From the NCBI GenBank assembly GCA_964472565.1, contig CAYYNB010000062.1:1-31103 (forward strand): a stretch of 31,103 bases of DNA, given 5' to 3'. The notes beneath the pieces are model-generated. The model did not search any database. It was given only the letters and a program-made list of their open reading frames with translations, and was not told where the DNA came from. The DNA comes from DATAMF01 sp964472565 (GTDB lineage: Bacteria > Chloroflexota > Anaerolineae > Aggregatilineales > Aggregatilineaceae). Position numbers and translations under genes: made by a program. The first letter of the stretch is position 1; every line of letters starts with the position of its first letter. Shown one piece after another: positions 1 to 7,387 of the stretch.

Positions 1-80
1 AGGATGAGCTTTGTCTTATGAGGCCATCCCATTCTTCCGGTTTGGGGGGAATGGGGTAAAGCGCGGCCTGAAACGATGGG

Positions 81-695
81 ATGTCTATGTCTGCCAAATG
101 GTTATTCTGGTTTTTCCTGCCGTTCGTTGTCATCTTTGTTCTGGCATTTGTACTTTCACAAAATGAGGATATTCCGCTGGGCGACCTGACGCGCGGCGTG
201 ATTCATGTGACCAGGGGAGAATGGTATGAGGGGGTGCTGTCCAGCACAGCGATTTTGTTCTGGCAGTCGGCCACGACCATCTGTGTCTTTATGGCCCTCC
301 TGCTGCGCCAAAACCGCCCCCTGGCGCTGTTTTTTGGGGGCGCGGCTGGTTTGACCCTGCTGCTCCAATTGGATGATTTTTTGGGCATCCACGAGCGGTT
401 TGGGATGGCTCAGAAGCTGTTCTTCGCGGCTTATGCGTTTGCTGCCGGATTGTATGTACTGGTTTTCTTCCGGCAGATTCTACAAACCGATTATCTGCTG
501 TTGGGGCTGGCCCTGTTTTTTTTCGGCATGTCAGTTGGCGAAGACGTGATCGATTGGGGGACGAGTATTTCCCTCACCATGCATTATCTCGTCGAGGACG
601 GCTTCAAATTCCTGGGCATTTATGCCTGGTTCGGCTACTACGCCTGGACCGCCTACCAACTGCTGCACAACAAGCCAGTGGCGCAGTCTGCTTAA
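81..695 (+). CDS. Multi-pass membrane protein with conserved acidic/His motifs, unknown function
   Basis: A 204-residue integral membrane protein of a family I cannot name. About six hydrophobic segments are visible (roughly residues 7-25, 55-75, 80-97, 113-131, 138-153 and 178-195). Polar residues recur at membrane edges: LDDFLGIHE (D98, D99, H104, E105), GEDVID (E154, D155) and VEDGFKFLG (E172, D173, K176). Clustered Asp/Glu/His in a multi-pass protein resembles membrane-embedded metal-dependent hydrolases, but no family match can be claimed. ATG 81 is followed in frame by ATG 87; neither has a strong ribosome-binding site. The stop overlaps the stop of the convergent downstream gene by 4 bp (692-695). 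It is clearly protein-coding, given continuous hydrophobic periodicity and no competing frame, but the function is open. Confidence 0.8.
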   Translation: MSMSAKWLFWFFLPFVVIFVLAFVLSQNEDIPLGDLTRGVIHVTRGEWYEGVLSSTAILFWQSATTICVFMALLLRQNRPLALFFGGAAGLTLLLQLDDFLGIHERFGMAQKLFFAAYAFAAGLYVLVFFRQILQTDYLLLGLALFFFGMSVGEDVIDWGTSISLTMHYLVEDGFKFLGIYAWFGYYAWTAYQLLHNKPVAQSA

Positions 696-1666
696 GTTTC
701 TTCGCGCGCCAACTGGACGATAGCCCGCACGCCGATCACCACCGAAATCGCGGGCAGCCAGATCAACGCGAACCCGGTCAGCGCGCCGATCAGAATATCG
801 CTCTGCGCCGAACTATCGCCGCTGCCGGGCAGCTCGTAGCCCACCCACCCTAGCAGCAAAAAAGGCACGAGCAGAATGATCCAGGCGGCGGGGTTCGGTT
901 TGCGCACCGGGGTCATAGTAGACAGGTAGGATTTAGGGCGGCGCAGCGCGAGGGTCATGTACAGAATACCGATGATGAACATGACAATCGTGACGACGAT
1001 GCCGATCCCGATCCCGCTGATGTAGCCCTGCGACATGCCGACTACCAGCGTCACAAACAGCACACCGCCCGCTGCCGCCCACTCCATCGGGTACAGCAGC
1101 CAGTCATCATGGCGGTGAATATCGGCGCGCGGCAGCGCATACCGCAGCCCCAGACACGCCAGCAACCCAACGCCCAGCATCAGCAGCGCCGGGATAATGT
1201 CGGTGTCATCTACCGGGCCGCTCGTCACCACCGGGAACCAGCGCACCCAGACGCCCCACACCAGCCCAACCACCCCCGCCAGCATAAAATCCAACGGGCC
1301 GGACGCGCGTCCGCTGGCAAGCAGTTGGAAGCAGGCCAGCGCCCCGATCCATGCGAGCGGCTGTGCGCCAAGGGGCCGGACGAGCAGGCTGAGCGGTAGA
1401 TCGCGCGTGGTGACATGGCTGATCAGTGTGGCGTTGACCAAGCCATAGATGCCTGCCACCAGCAGCAAACTGAAAACTTCATGCACATGGAACCGCGCAA
1501 CCAGATCCAGCATCACAGCGGCCAAAGCGAGATAGATCACCGCCAGCGCCGCCCAATCCAATACGCCATAGGACGTTGGGGTTTGCCACACGATCCATTC
1601 CGAAAAAACCAGCAGCAGCGCACCAAAACTCAACCGCGCACCCCACCCCGTTAGCCGCTCACGCAT
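692..1666 (-). CDS. Ten-helix integral membrane protein, unknown function
   Basis: A 324-residue, very hydrophobic protein with about ten predicted transmembrane helices and short loops. The longest polar loops contain RYALPRADIHRHDDW near residue 185 and ALRRPKSYLSTMTPVRKPNP near residue 245. No recognisable enzyme or transporter motif is present. The ATG at 1664-1666 is preceded by a good ribosome-binding site (AAGGAG, about 5 nt upstream), which fixes the start. A candidate -10 element on the minus strand lies at 1703-1708 (TACAAT), 36 nt upstream. It is divergent from the acetyltransferase gene and convergent with the small membrane protein before it, sharing 4 bp with that gene's stop. 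It may be a permease-like or structural membrane protein; function not assigned. Confidence 0.8.
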   Translation of the reverse strand: MRERLTGWGARLSFGALLLVFSEWIVWQTPTSYGVLDWAALAVIYLALAAVMLDLVARFHVHEVFSLLLVAGIYGLVNATLISHVTTRDLPLSLLVRPLGAQPLAWIGALACFQLLASGRASGPLDFMLAGVVGLVWGVWVRWFPVVTSGPVDDTDIIPALLMLGVGLLACLGLRYALPRADIHRHDDWLLYPMEWAAAGGVLFVTLVVGMSQGYISGIGIGIVVTIVMFIIGILYMTLALRRPKSYLSTMTPVRKPNPAAWIILLVPFLLLGWVGYELPGSGDSSAQSDILIGALTGFALIWLPAISVVIGVRAIVQLAREET

Positions 1667-1702
1667 CCGGTTCTCCTTACTGTAGACACAGGCACGGCTC
1701 CT

Positions 1703-1714
1703 ATTGTACCGTTG
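1703..1714 (-). promoter_or_regulatory. Candidate extended -10 element for the ten-helix membrane protein
   Basis: The minus strand reads CAACGGTACAAT, ending in a TACAAT hexamer at 1703-1708, 36 nt upstream of the ATG at 1666. I see no good -35 hexamer 16-18 bp upstream. The same CAAC-GG-TAYAAT string occurs ahead of the glutamine synthetase and response regulator genes, which raises confidence that it is a promoter element. Confidence 0.4.
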
Positions 1715-1717
1715 CCC

Positions 1718-1745
1718 TTGAAAAAACGCCCCTCAGCCGTACAAT
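1718..1745 (+). promoter_or_regulatory. Sigma70-type promoter for the GNAT acetyltransferase
   Basis: TTGAAA (1718-1723) and TACAAT (1740-1745) are separated by 16 bp, a near-consensus housekeeping promoter. Transcription would start near 1752. This makes upstream in-frame starts (1576, or ATG 1744 inside the -10) unlikely and supports the TTG at 1783. Confidence 0.55.
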
Positions 1746-1782
1746 GTGCATTCAATTGGCCTGCTCGTTAAGGAAGTTCAAT

Positions 1783-2364
1783 TTGGATACACCACTCTTT
1801 TTAATTCGTCCCATGACCGAAGATGATATTCCGCGTTTAGTCGAAATCCGGCCCAGTTTTACCAGCCCGACGACGCTGGCGGTTGAAAAAACAGGCAGCG
1901 GTATCGAAGTCACATGGCGGCTGGTGGAACGTCCCCTGCCGCAGCCCTACGACAAGGGGCACGGCTACGACTTTGATCCCCAGGAACGCGACCAGATCCG
2001 CGAACGCTTCCGGCGCGGCGATGGCTTGCATCTGGTTGTGGAAGCCGAAGGGCGCATCGCCGGGATTCTGGATATAGTCCCGCAGGAATGGAATCACACC
2101 GTCTGGCTGTGGAATATCATGCTGGATGAAGCCATTCGCGGGCAGGGCGTGGGCCGGGAACTCTTTCAGCGCGGGGTGAAATGGGCGCGCCAACTCGGCT
2201 ACCGGGCGCTCGTGCTGGAAACGCAGACGAATAACGTCCCGGCGTGCAAATTTTACGCGGCGCTGGGCTGTGAGATCGAAGGCATCCGCGATATGTACTA
2301 CACCAACCGGGACATCGAGCGCGGCGAAGTTGCTATCTTTTGGAGCTATAAACTGATTTCATGA
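1783..2364 (+). CDS. GNAT N-acetyltransferase, streptothricin-acetyltransferase-like
   Basis: A single-domain GNAT enzyme (193 residues) expected to move an acetyl group from acetyl-CoA to an amine. Motif A, which binds the CoA pyrophosphate, is RGQGVG at 119-124. It is followed by LETQTNNVPACKFYAALG (145-162), a string highly characteristic of streptothricin acetyltransferases (Sat), and by a terminal EVAIFWSYKL strand. The first strand is LFLIRP at 5-10. I choose the TTG at 1783 because AAGGAAG lies 6 nt upstream, the first GNAT strand begins right after it, and a promoter-like -10 overlaps the ATG at 1744. The reading frame is open back to 1576 but that stretch is not GNAT-like. Substrate is uncertain: Sat-like proteins are common in environmental bacteria and need not confer resistance. 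The stop overlaps the convergent repeat-protein stop by 6 bp. Confidence 0.85.
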   Translation: MDTPLFLIRPMTEDDIPRLVEIRPSFTSPTTLAVEKTGSGIEVTWRLVERPLPQPYDKGHGYDFDPQERDQIRERFRRGDGLHLVVEAEGRIAGILDIVPQEWNHTVWLWNIMLDEAIRGQGVGRELFQRGVKWARQLGYRALVLETQTNNVPACKFYAALGCEIEGIRDMYYTNRDIERGEVAIFWSYKLIS

Positions 2365-4983
2365 TCCCAGCACCGCCGCCGCCAGCGCTGTCACTAGTTC
2401 ATCCGTCGCATCCGACGCGCCGGGGAGCGTGATGTAATCCAACAGCGGAGCCAGCGCCGCCAGATCAGACAGCATCGCGGCATAGGGTTGGCCGCGTAAG
2501 AAGCTCACCATTTCGCGCCACAGCGGATAAACCTGCGCGGGCGGCAGCAGCCGCACCACGTCCACCGCCAGCCGCCGTAATGCCCCGGCCCGCTGCTGCA
2601 CATCGACAATACCTAAACAGGCCTTGAGCGCCAGCCGCAGCGCGTCCTGCTGGCGGTTTTGGGCATCACTTTGCCAATCGACATACGGGGCCAGATGCGC
2701 AATCGCGCTGGCCCGGTCATAGTCATCTTCAACGGTGAGCGCCGTCTCCAGCGCCTCATCCAGAATCGCGTAACGCTGCGCCGTATGCGGCACCAGTTCC
2801 AACAGTGCGCTCACCCGCTGATACCGGTCCGGCACGGCCCGCGCCGCATCCAGGGCCGCATTCCGCAAGCGTTCCGGGTGGCGGGGCAGCAGCGCCGTCA
2901 GGACGTGCAGCCTGTCATAGGGCGTCTCGATTTGCAGCGCCACTTCTGCCGCCGCGTCCACCAATTCATCCGGCATCACGGGCGCAACCGCCGCCAGGAT
3001 GCTGGCCTTGATATACGCCGGGGAAGCGTTCGCCGCCATTTCGATCACATCTTTGGTCGCCCGGTAACGCGGCTGGTCCGGCAGATACGGCAGCAGCGCG
3101 CTGAGGGCCGGAATCCGCGCCATCGGATCGAGGATGGTGTACACATCGGCCAGCGCATCGGGCAGTTGCGGCGTGGTCAGATGCGGCGCAAGAAAAACCA
3201 GCGCCCGACCGCGTTCGTCTTCCACCGGAATCGAACGGGTCGCGGTCAGCGCTTCATGCAGCGCCCGCAGCTTAAGATCATCCGGCAAATGCGGAGCCAG
3301 ATCGACCAGCGCCACCACGCGCTCATACCGTCCGCCAATCGACAGGGCCGCCGCCAGCGCATCCGCGAGGGCTTGCGCGCGGGCCGTAGGCGAAAGATAG
3401 GGAGCCAGGGCCGACAAGGCGGCGGCGCGCGCCTCCGATGTTTGAATCTCCTGTGCAATGCCAAATGCCGCCACGTTCAATTCGTCGGACAGGTGCGACG
3501 ACAGTTTGATCAACGCCAGGGCGCGATCTTCATCATCCTGAATATTTTTGATCGCTTGCAGTGCTTCGGCTAACAGTTCCGGCGAGAGATACGGGGCCAG
3601 CGCCGCGAACGCCCGCGCCCGATCATCATCCACTTCAATCGAAAAAATGACTTTGATCGCCTGCTGTAAGCCTTCAGGAATATGCTGTAACGGTCCCAGT
3701 GCATCGATATGCGGCGCTAAGGTGATCAGCGCGCGCGTTCGCGCCTCGTCCCCGCTGAGTTCTTCAATCGCCTGGAGCGCCCCGGTGAGCGCCTGCCGCT
3801 GCAAGGACGGTGCCAGATACGGGATCATCCGCCCAAACAACAGGGTGCGGGCTTCGGGCGTTTCGATCTCAGATGCAATCGTCATCAGCCGGGTATGGAA
3901 GTCCGGCGGCAAATGAGGCGGCAGCACCCCCAGCGCCGCCGCGCGCGCCTGGTCACTGGGAATACAGCAGGACGCCGTTTCAAAAGCTGCCGATACTGCC
4001 TCGTATTGCAGTTCAGGCGGCAGCTTTTCGATCAAGGCCCCCAGGGCGCGCACGCGGGACGCCGCATCGGTGATCGACTGCGCCCCCGCCAATACTCGCT
4101 GCTGGAACGACGGCAGCGCGCTTTCCTGAGAAGGGACTTCCAGGTGGGGAGCCAGCGTCAGCAGCGTATCCACCACGACCAGCGGATCGACGGGGCCGCT
4201 GTCCACCACGCGCTGCACCATCGACAACGGATCGGTGGACAGGCCGATCTGTCCGAGGCGCGGAGCCATGCGAACCAGAATTTGCAGCCGCAGCGCCCGA
4301 TCTGTCAGTGCATGGCTGCGCTCCCAAAGTTGTTGGAGTGTTTCGGTGGGAAGATAATCCGCCAGATTCGCCAGCGCCAGCAGCGACACCGGTTCGCCGG
4401 ACGAGGTATCGCCCGCTTCGGTCAGCGCCAGCAGGTGTTTGACCTGGCGGCTGAGCATCGTGGGGCCAGCCAGCAGCGCCGATTCCAGCAGCCGCGTCAG
4501 ATCAGCCCGATCCGCCGCGCGCTCTTCTTCGCTGGCAATAAAGCGCGCCTCCGCAATCTGGTTTAAAACCAGCCGTAAATCAGCCGACTGGCGCAGTTCA
4601 TGACTGAGCAGCATAAAAAAGCGCGGCGCTTCGCGGGCCAACAGCGTGCGCGCCGCACCCGGAATCGACGCCGCCCAATGTTCGATCACCACCCGGTAAT
4701 CGGGTGCTTGATCCGGCAAAAAGAGCTTGAGCAGTTCACTCACCACACGTGCATCAGCCAACACCTGCCCGTTCATCAAACCCGATGCCAGCGGCAGCGT
4801 GTCCGGCGAGGTGTAACTATCTATCGCCTGCTGAAGGGCAGCCCAATAGGCCCGCCGCACGGTATCACCATGAAAAAGCTGATCGAAGGTGTCACCGGGG
4901 AAAAGCGCCGCCAACGCCCCTACAAAGGCTTCGGCGGCATTCGCCAGTTGCTGTGTGACACGTATATTTTCGGATGCAGTCAT
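2359..4983 (-). CDS. Helical-repeat (HEAT/ARM-like) protein with about 17 degenerate repeats
   Basis: An 874-residue protein made largely of degenerate 30-42-residue helical repeats, consensus xxRAxALxxLAPHLPxxLxxxALxxAxxI. I count about 17 units from roughly residue 220 to the end, for example DRARAFAALAPYLSPELL, DRALALIKLSSHLSDEL and ERVVALVDLAPHLPDDL. The first ~200 residues are helical but lack the clear repeat. No signal peptide, membrane segment or catalytic motif is visible. Such arrays form solenoids that bind proteins; in Chloroflexota and cyanobacteria similar repeats are often appended to STAND NTPases or caspase-like proteins, but neither domain is present here. It lies 22 bp downstream of the secreted PA14/SH3b gene on the same strand, so the two are probably co-transcribed. 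The ATG has a weak upstream GAGCAGG. A scaffold role is likely; the partner is unknown. Confidence 0.82.
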   Translation of the reverse strand: MTASENIRVTQQLANAAEAFVGALAALFPGDTFDQLFHGDTVRRAYWAALQQAIDSYTSPDTLPLASGLMNGQVLADARVVSELLKLFLPDQAPDYRVVIEHWAASIPGAARTLLAREAPRFFMLLSHELRQSADLRLVLNQIAEARFIASEEERAADRADLTRLLESALLAGPTMLSRQVKHLLALTEAGDTSSGEPVSLLALANLADYLPTETLQQLWERSHALTDRALRLQILVRMAPRLGQIGLSTDPLSMVQRVVDSGPVDPLVVVDTLLTLAPHLEVPSQESALPSFQQRVLAGAQSITDAASRVRALGALIEKLPPELQYEAVSAAFETASCCIPSDQARAAALGVLPPHLPPDFHTRLMTIASEIETPEARTLLFGRMIPYLAPSLQRQALTGALQAIEELSGDEARTRALITLAPHIDALGPLQHIPEGLQQAIKVIFSIEVDDDRARAFAALAPYLSPELLAEALQAIKNIQDDEDRALALIKLSSHLSDELNVAAFGIAQEIQTSEARAAALSALAPYLSPTARAQALADALAAALSIGGRYERVVALVDLAPHLPDDLKLRALHEALTATRSIPVEDERGRALVFLAPHLTTPQLPDALADVYTILDPMARIPALSALLPYLPDQPRYRATKDVIEMAANASPAYIKASILAAVAPVMPDELVDAAAEVALQIETPYDRLHVLTALLPRHPERLRNAALDAARAVPDRYQRVSALLELVPHTAQRYAILDEALETALTVEDDYDRASAIAHLAPYVDWQSDAQNRQQDALRLALKACLGIVDVQQRAGALRRLAVDVVRLLPPAQVYPLWREMVSFLRGQPYAAMLSDLAALAPLLDYITLPGASDATDELVTALAAAVLGS

Positions 4984-5005
4984 GGCCTGCTCATTCTACA
5001 GCCGC

Positions 5006-6787
5006 CTACTGATCACTGACGGGAACGGTGGTCACATCACCCTGCACCGGGCGGAACCACGTCGCATACGACCAGCCGACCAGCGGCCCATACTGGATTT
5101 TGTACCAGCGGCCATCTGTGCTGCGCGCCAGCACCTGCACCCGCGTACCCCACACCACTTTGTTGATCTTGGGATACTGGAAGCCGGGACCGCTGCGCAC
5201 CCGCATATTGCCATACGCCTGCACGATTACTCCGGTGGTGGGGTCCGGTGCCGTGACCATCCCCGAACCATCGGTATAGGGCAGCGAGTCGAATGTCCCT
5301 TCCACAATCTGAATCCAGGGTGCATAAGCCCAACCGAGCAGCCCGTTGTAGTCCACGTTATACCAGGCATGTCCCTGGTCGCGCCCCAGAATCGGCACCA
5401 CCGTGCCCCAGGGCATCAACCCGATCCGCGTGCCGCCGCGACTGGGCGCATTCCGAATGATCAGATTGCCTAACACCTTGCCGCGAACATTCGTCGGCGC
5501 GGGTACGGCGGTTGGCCCCGATGGCACAGCAGTCCCCGTGCCGCTGCCAACCACCGGCACCCGGCTGAGATCACCCGACAGGCTGACATACTGCGCCATC
5601 ACCCAGCCCAACTGGCCGTTCACGAGCAGTTGCAGCCATTTTTCGTCGGAACTCTTGCCCGTCACCGGATAGCTCTGGCCCTTTTTCAATTGGGTGATCA
5701 CGCTGGCAGTGGCGCTCGGTGCCGAGCGGAAATTCAACACATTCGCCGTAACCGTCGCAATCACGCCGGTCTGGGCCGGGGTTCCGGTCACGCCGGGGAC
5801 GGGTGTCCCGCTGGTTGTGCCGCCCGTTCCATCCGGATTCAGCACCGGATTTTGGGCGTTAGGCGGCGTCCAGGTGAGAAAGACAAAGGCATCCACCGAC
5901 TGTTCTTTATATTCCAGCTTGAGCGTGTGCGGCCCGTCGAGCAGTGTCACCTCCACCTGATGCGTCTGGCTCGCGCCGTAATCATTCCACTTATCCAGCA
6001 GCAGTGTCGAGTCGACCCAGAAGCGGAAGTTATCATCCGCCTTCACATAAAACTGGTAGATACCTTTAGCCATATCCGTCGGCACGTTCAACGAACGGGT
6101 GAACCGCGCCGAGAAATTATCGACGGGCACCGATCCGCCGGGGCTGCCCTGCCCCCAGTTCTGACTCAAGCCGCTGGGGCCATACGTGGTGGTAAAAACA
6201 GCCGTCCCAGCCAGATCGAGGTTGTTGAAAAATTCAGCATACCAGGGCACGCCGGTGGTGGTCGTCGCTGCGCCGCCGCCCGACAACGCCCAGGTAAGAT
6301 TGATCTGAGCGGTGCCGCTGACTTCTTTAAAATCGACGGTGACGGCATGATTGGCATCCGTCGAAAAACTGATGTTCCCATTTACCGTATGCAGTCCACC
6401 GCCGCCCCAATCGTTGATCACGGCAATGGAATTATCCAGCGTCACCACAATACCATCATCAACCGACGCCGTGAAAGTGTAATTACCTGTCGGGAAGAAG
6501 ACGGATGTGGTAAACCGGACGGAATAATTATCGACAGGCCCACCCGAACATGATACCCCCGGAATCGTATCCGGTGCGCCCGTCCAGGAAAACGCAATCG
6601 AACCAGAATAAGCCCCCGAACAAACGGCTGCGCCGCTGGGCGGATAAGTTACACCGTTATAAACCTGTACGGTCCACGACGAGCTTTGCGCTTCGTACTC
6701 GCCCCGTGTGGGTGATGCGATCCATAGTCCCCCCAGCAAAGCCACTACCAGAGTGGCGACTATGAAGCTGCGAAATAGAGTTTTCAT
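5006..6787 (-). CDS. Secreted protein with two PA14-like domains and three bacterial SH3 domains
   Basis: A 593-residue exported protein. A hydrophobic signal segment (about residues 5-24) follows a basic N terminus. Two PA14-like beta modules follow at about 38-168 and 181-307, with characteristic VDDGIVVTLDN and KADDNFRFWVDS strings and Val-Asp-Asn-(Tyr/Phe)-Ser turns before each core. A Gly/Thr/Pro-rich linker (about 310-340) leads to three SH3b domains at about 342-403, 434-496 and 520-581, each with an N-x-R-x-x-P or similar start and a GW(V/A/S) strand. PA14 modules bind glycans and SH3b modules bind peptidoglycan or peptides, so a cell-surface role is likely. No enzyme domain is visible. 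The frame is open to 6943, but ATG 6787 has an upstream GAGG and starts the signal peptide. It precedes the helical-repeat gene by 22 bp. Confidence 0.88.
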   Translation of the reverse strand: MKTLFRSFIVATLVVALLGGLWIASPTRGEYEAQSSSWTVQVYNGVTYPPSGAAVCSGAYSGSIAFSWTGAPDTIPGVSCSGGPVDNYSVRFTTSVFFPTGNYTFTASVDDGIVVTLDNSIAVINDWGGGGLHTVNGNISFSTDANHAVTVDFKEVSGTAQINLTWALSGGGAATTTTGVPWYAEFFNNLDLAGTAVFTTTYGPSGLSQNWGQGSPGGSVPVDNFSARFTRSLNVPTDMAKGIYQFYVKADDNFRFWVDSTLLLDKWNDYGASQTHQVEVTLLDGPHTLKLEYKEQSVDAFVFLTWTPPNAQNPVLNPDGTGGTTSGTPVPGVTGTPAQTGVIATVTANVLNFRSAPSATASVITQLKKGQSYPVTGKSSDEKWLQLLVNGQLGWVMAQYVSLSGDLSRVPVVGSGTGTAVPSGPTAVPAPTNVRGKVLGNLIIRNAPSRGGTRIGLMPWGTVVPILGRDQGHAWYNVDYNGLLGWAYAPWIQIVEGTFDSLPYTDGSGMVTAPDPTTGVIVQAYGNMRVRSGPGFQYPKINKVVWGTRVQVLARSTDGRWYKIQYGPLVGWSYATWFRPVQGDVTTVPVSDQ

Positions 6788-6919
6788 AGGATAATACCTC
6801 GCTGAACGCGCTTCATTCAAGGCTGTCTCATACCCGACCAGGCAGCTAATAGGAGCATAATTTTGCCTTATCTTAACACGAATTATTGAAAGATGCTGCG
6901 GTACTGTTGCCCTACGGAG

Positions 6920-6953
6920 AAAAAAATCCTGGATAACAGGCATTACCCAGGAT
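6920..6953 (-). terminator. Intrinsic terminator of the six-gene sensory locus
   Basis: On the minus strand an 11-bp stem (ATCCTGGGTAA paired with TTATCCAGGAT, one G-U) closes a 6-nt loop and is followed by seven T residues. It begins 17 nt after the stop of the receiver gene at 6970. It is the strongest terminator in the window and marks the 3' end of the sensory transcription unit. Confidence 0.9.
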
Positions 6954-6969
6954 GAAAAGCCGGATTCGC

Positions 6970-7338
6970 TTAAACTTTCTCGTACTTTTGCAGCATACTA
7001 AGCAGGTCGCTGGTGCTGATCGGTTTGGGTAGATAGTCATCGCAGCCAGCAGCAATAAAACGTTCGCGGTCCCCGCGCATCGCGTTAGCGGTCAGTGCAA
7101 TGATAGGAATATGAGCGGTTGCGGTCTGGGCTTTGATCCGTTGGGTTGCTTCTACACCATCAATACCGGGCAGGCTAATATCCATCAGAATCAGATCGGG
7201 CACCTCTTTACTCGCCACCTCAACCCCGGTCAGTCCGTCGTCCGCTTCTAGTACATCATATCCTTTAGCTGTCAAAATTTTGCGGACCAGCCGTTTGTTT
7301 TGAAAATTATCCTCAACATACAGGATTCGTTTTGCCAT
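6970..7338 (-). CDS. Stand-alone response-regulator receiver domain (DivK-like)
   Basis: A 122-residue single receiver domain with no output. Conserved features are all present: acidic pocket around E9/D10, phosphoacceptor D53 in LILMDISLPGIDG, T83 in ALTAN, and K105 in YLPKPIS. Stand-alone receivers of this type act as phosphate shuttles or allosteric partners (DivK, CheY-like). The ATG at 7338 begins exactly at the domain (MAKRILYVEDN) with TGGAG upstream. A GTG at 7398 would add 20 residues and overlap the preceding gene by 11 bp; it is less likely but would suggest translational coupling. The gene is last in the locus, 49 bp after the PLP-receiver fusion, and is followed by a terminator. 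The giant kinase two genes upstream is the obvious candidate phosphodonor. Confidence 0.93.
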   Translation of the reverse strand: MAKRILYVEDNFQNKRLVRKILTAKGYDVLEADDGLTGVEVASKEVPDLILMDISLPGIDGVEATQRIKAQTATAHIPIIALTANAMRGDRERFIAAGCDDYLPKPISTSDLLSMLQKYEKV

Positions 7339-7387
7339 AATCAGGTGCTCCAGATCGTTTGACAGCGGTACAAAAGCCAGACATGCT

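Noticed and set aside
1576..1782. N-terminal extension of the acetyltransferase
   Set aside because: It has no GNAT similarity, overlaps the divergent membrane gene, and includes a promoter-like -10; the TTG at 1783 has a good ribosome-binding site.
2659..4566. Long plus-strand frames opposite the helical-repeat gene (304 and 223 codons)
   Set aside because: Arg/Gln-rich translations mirror the codon pattern of the repeat gene on the other strand; no start site or family resemblance.
5630..6553. 307-codon plus-strand frame opposite the PA14/SH3b gene
   Set aside because: Antisense shadow; the minus-strand protein has clear PA14 and SH3b features throughout.
6788..6943. 52-residue upstream extension of the PA14/SH3b protein
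   Set aside because: It would bury the signal peptide and runs into the terminator of the preceding operon; ATG 6787 fits better.
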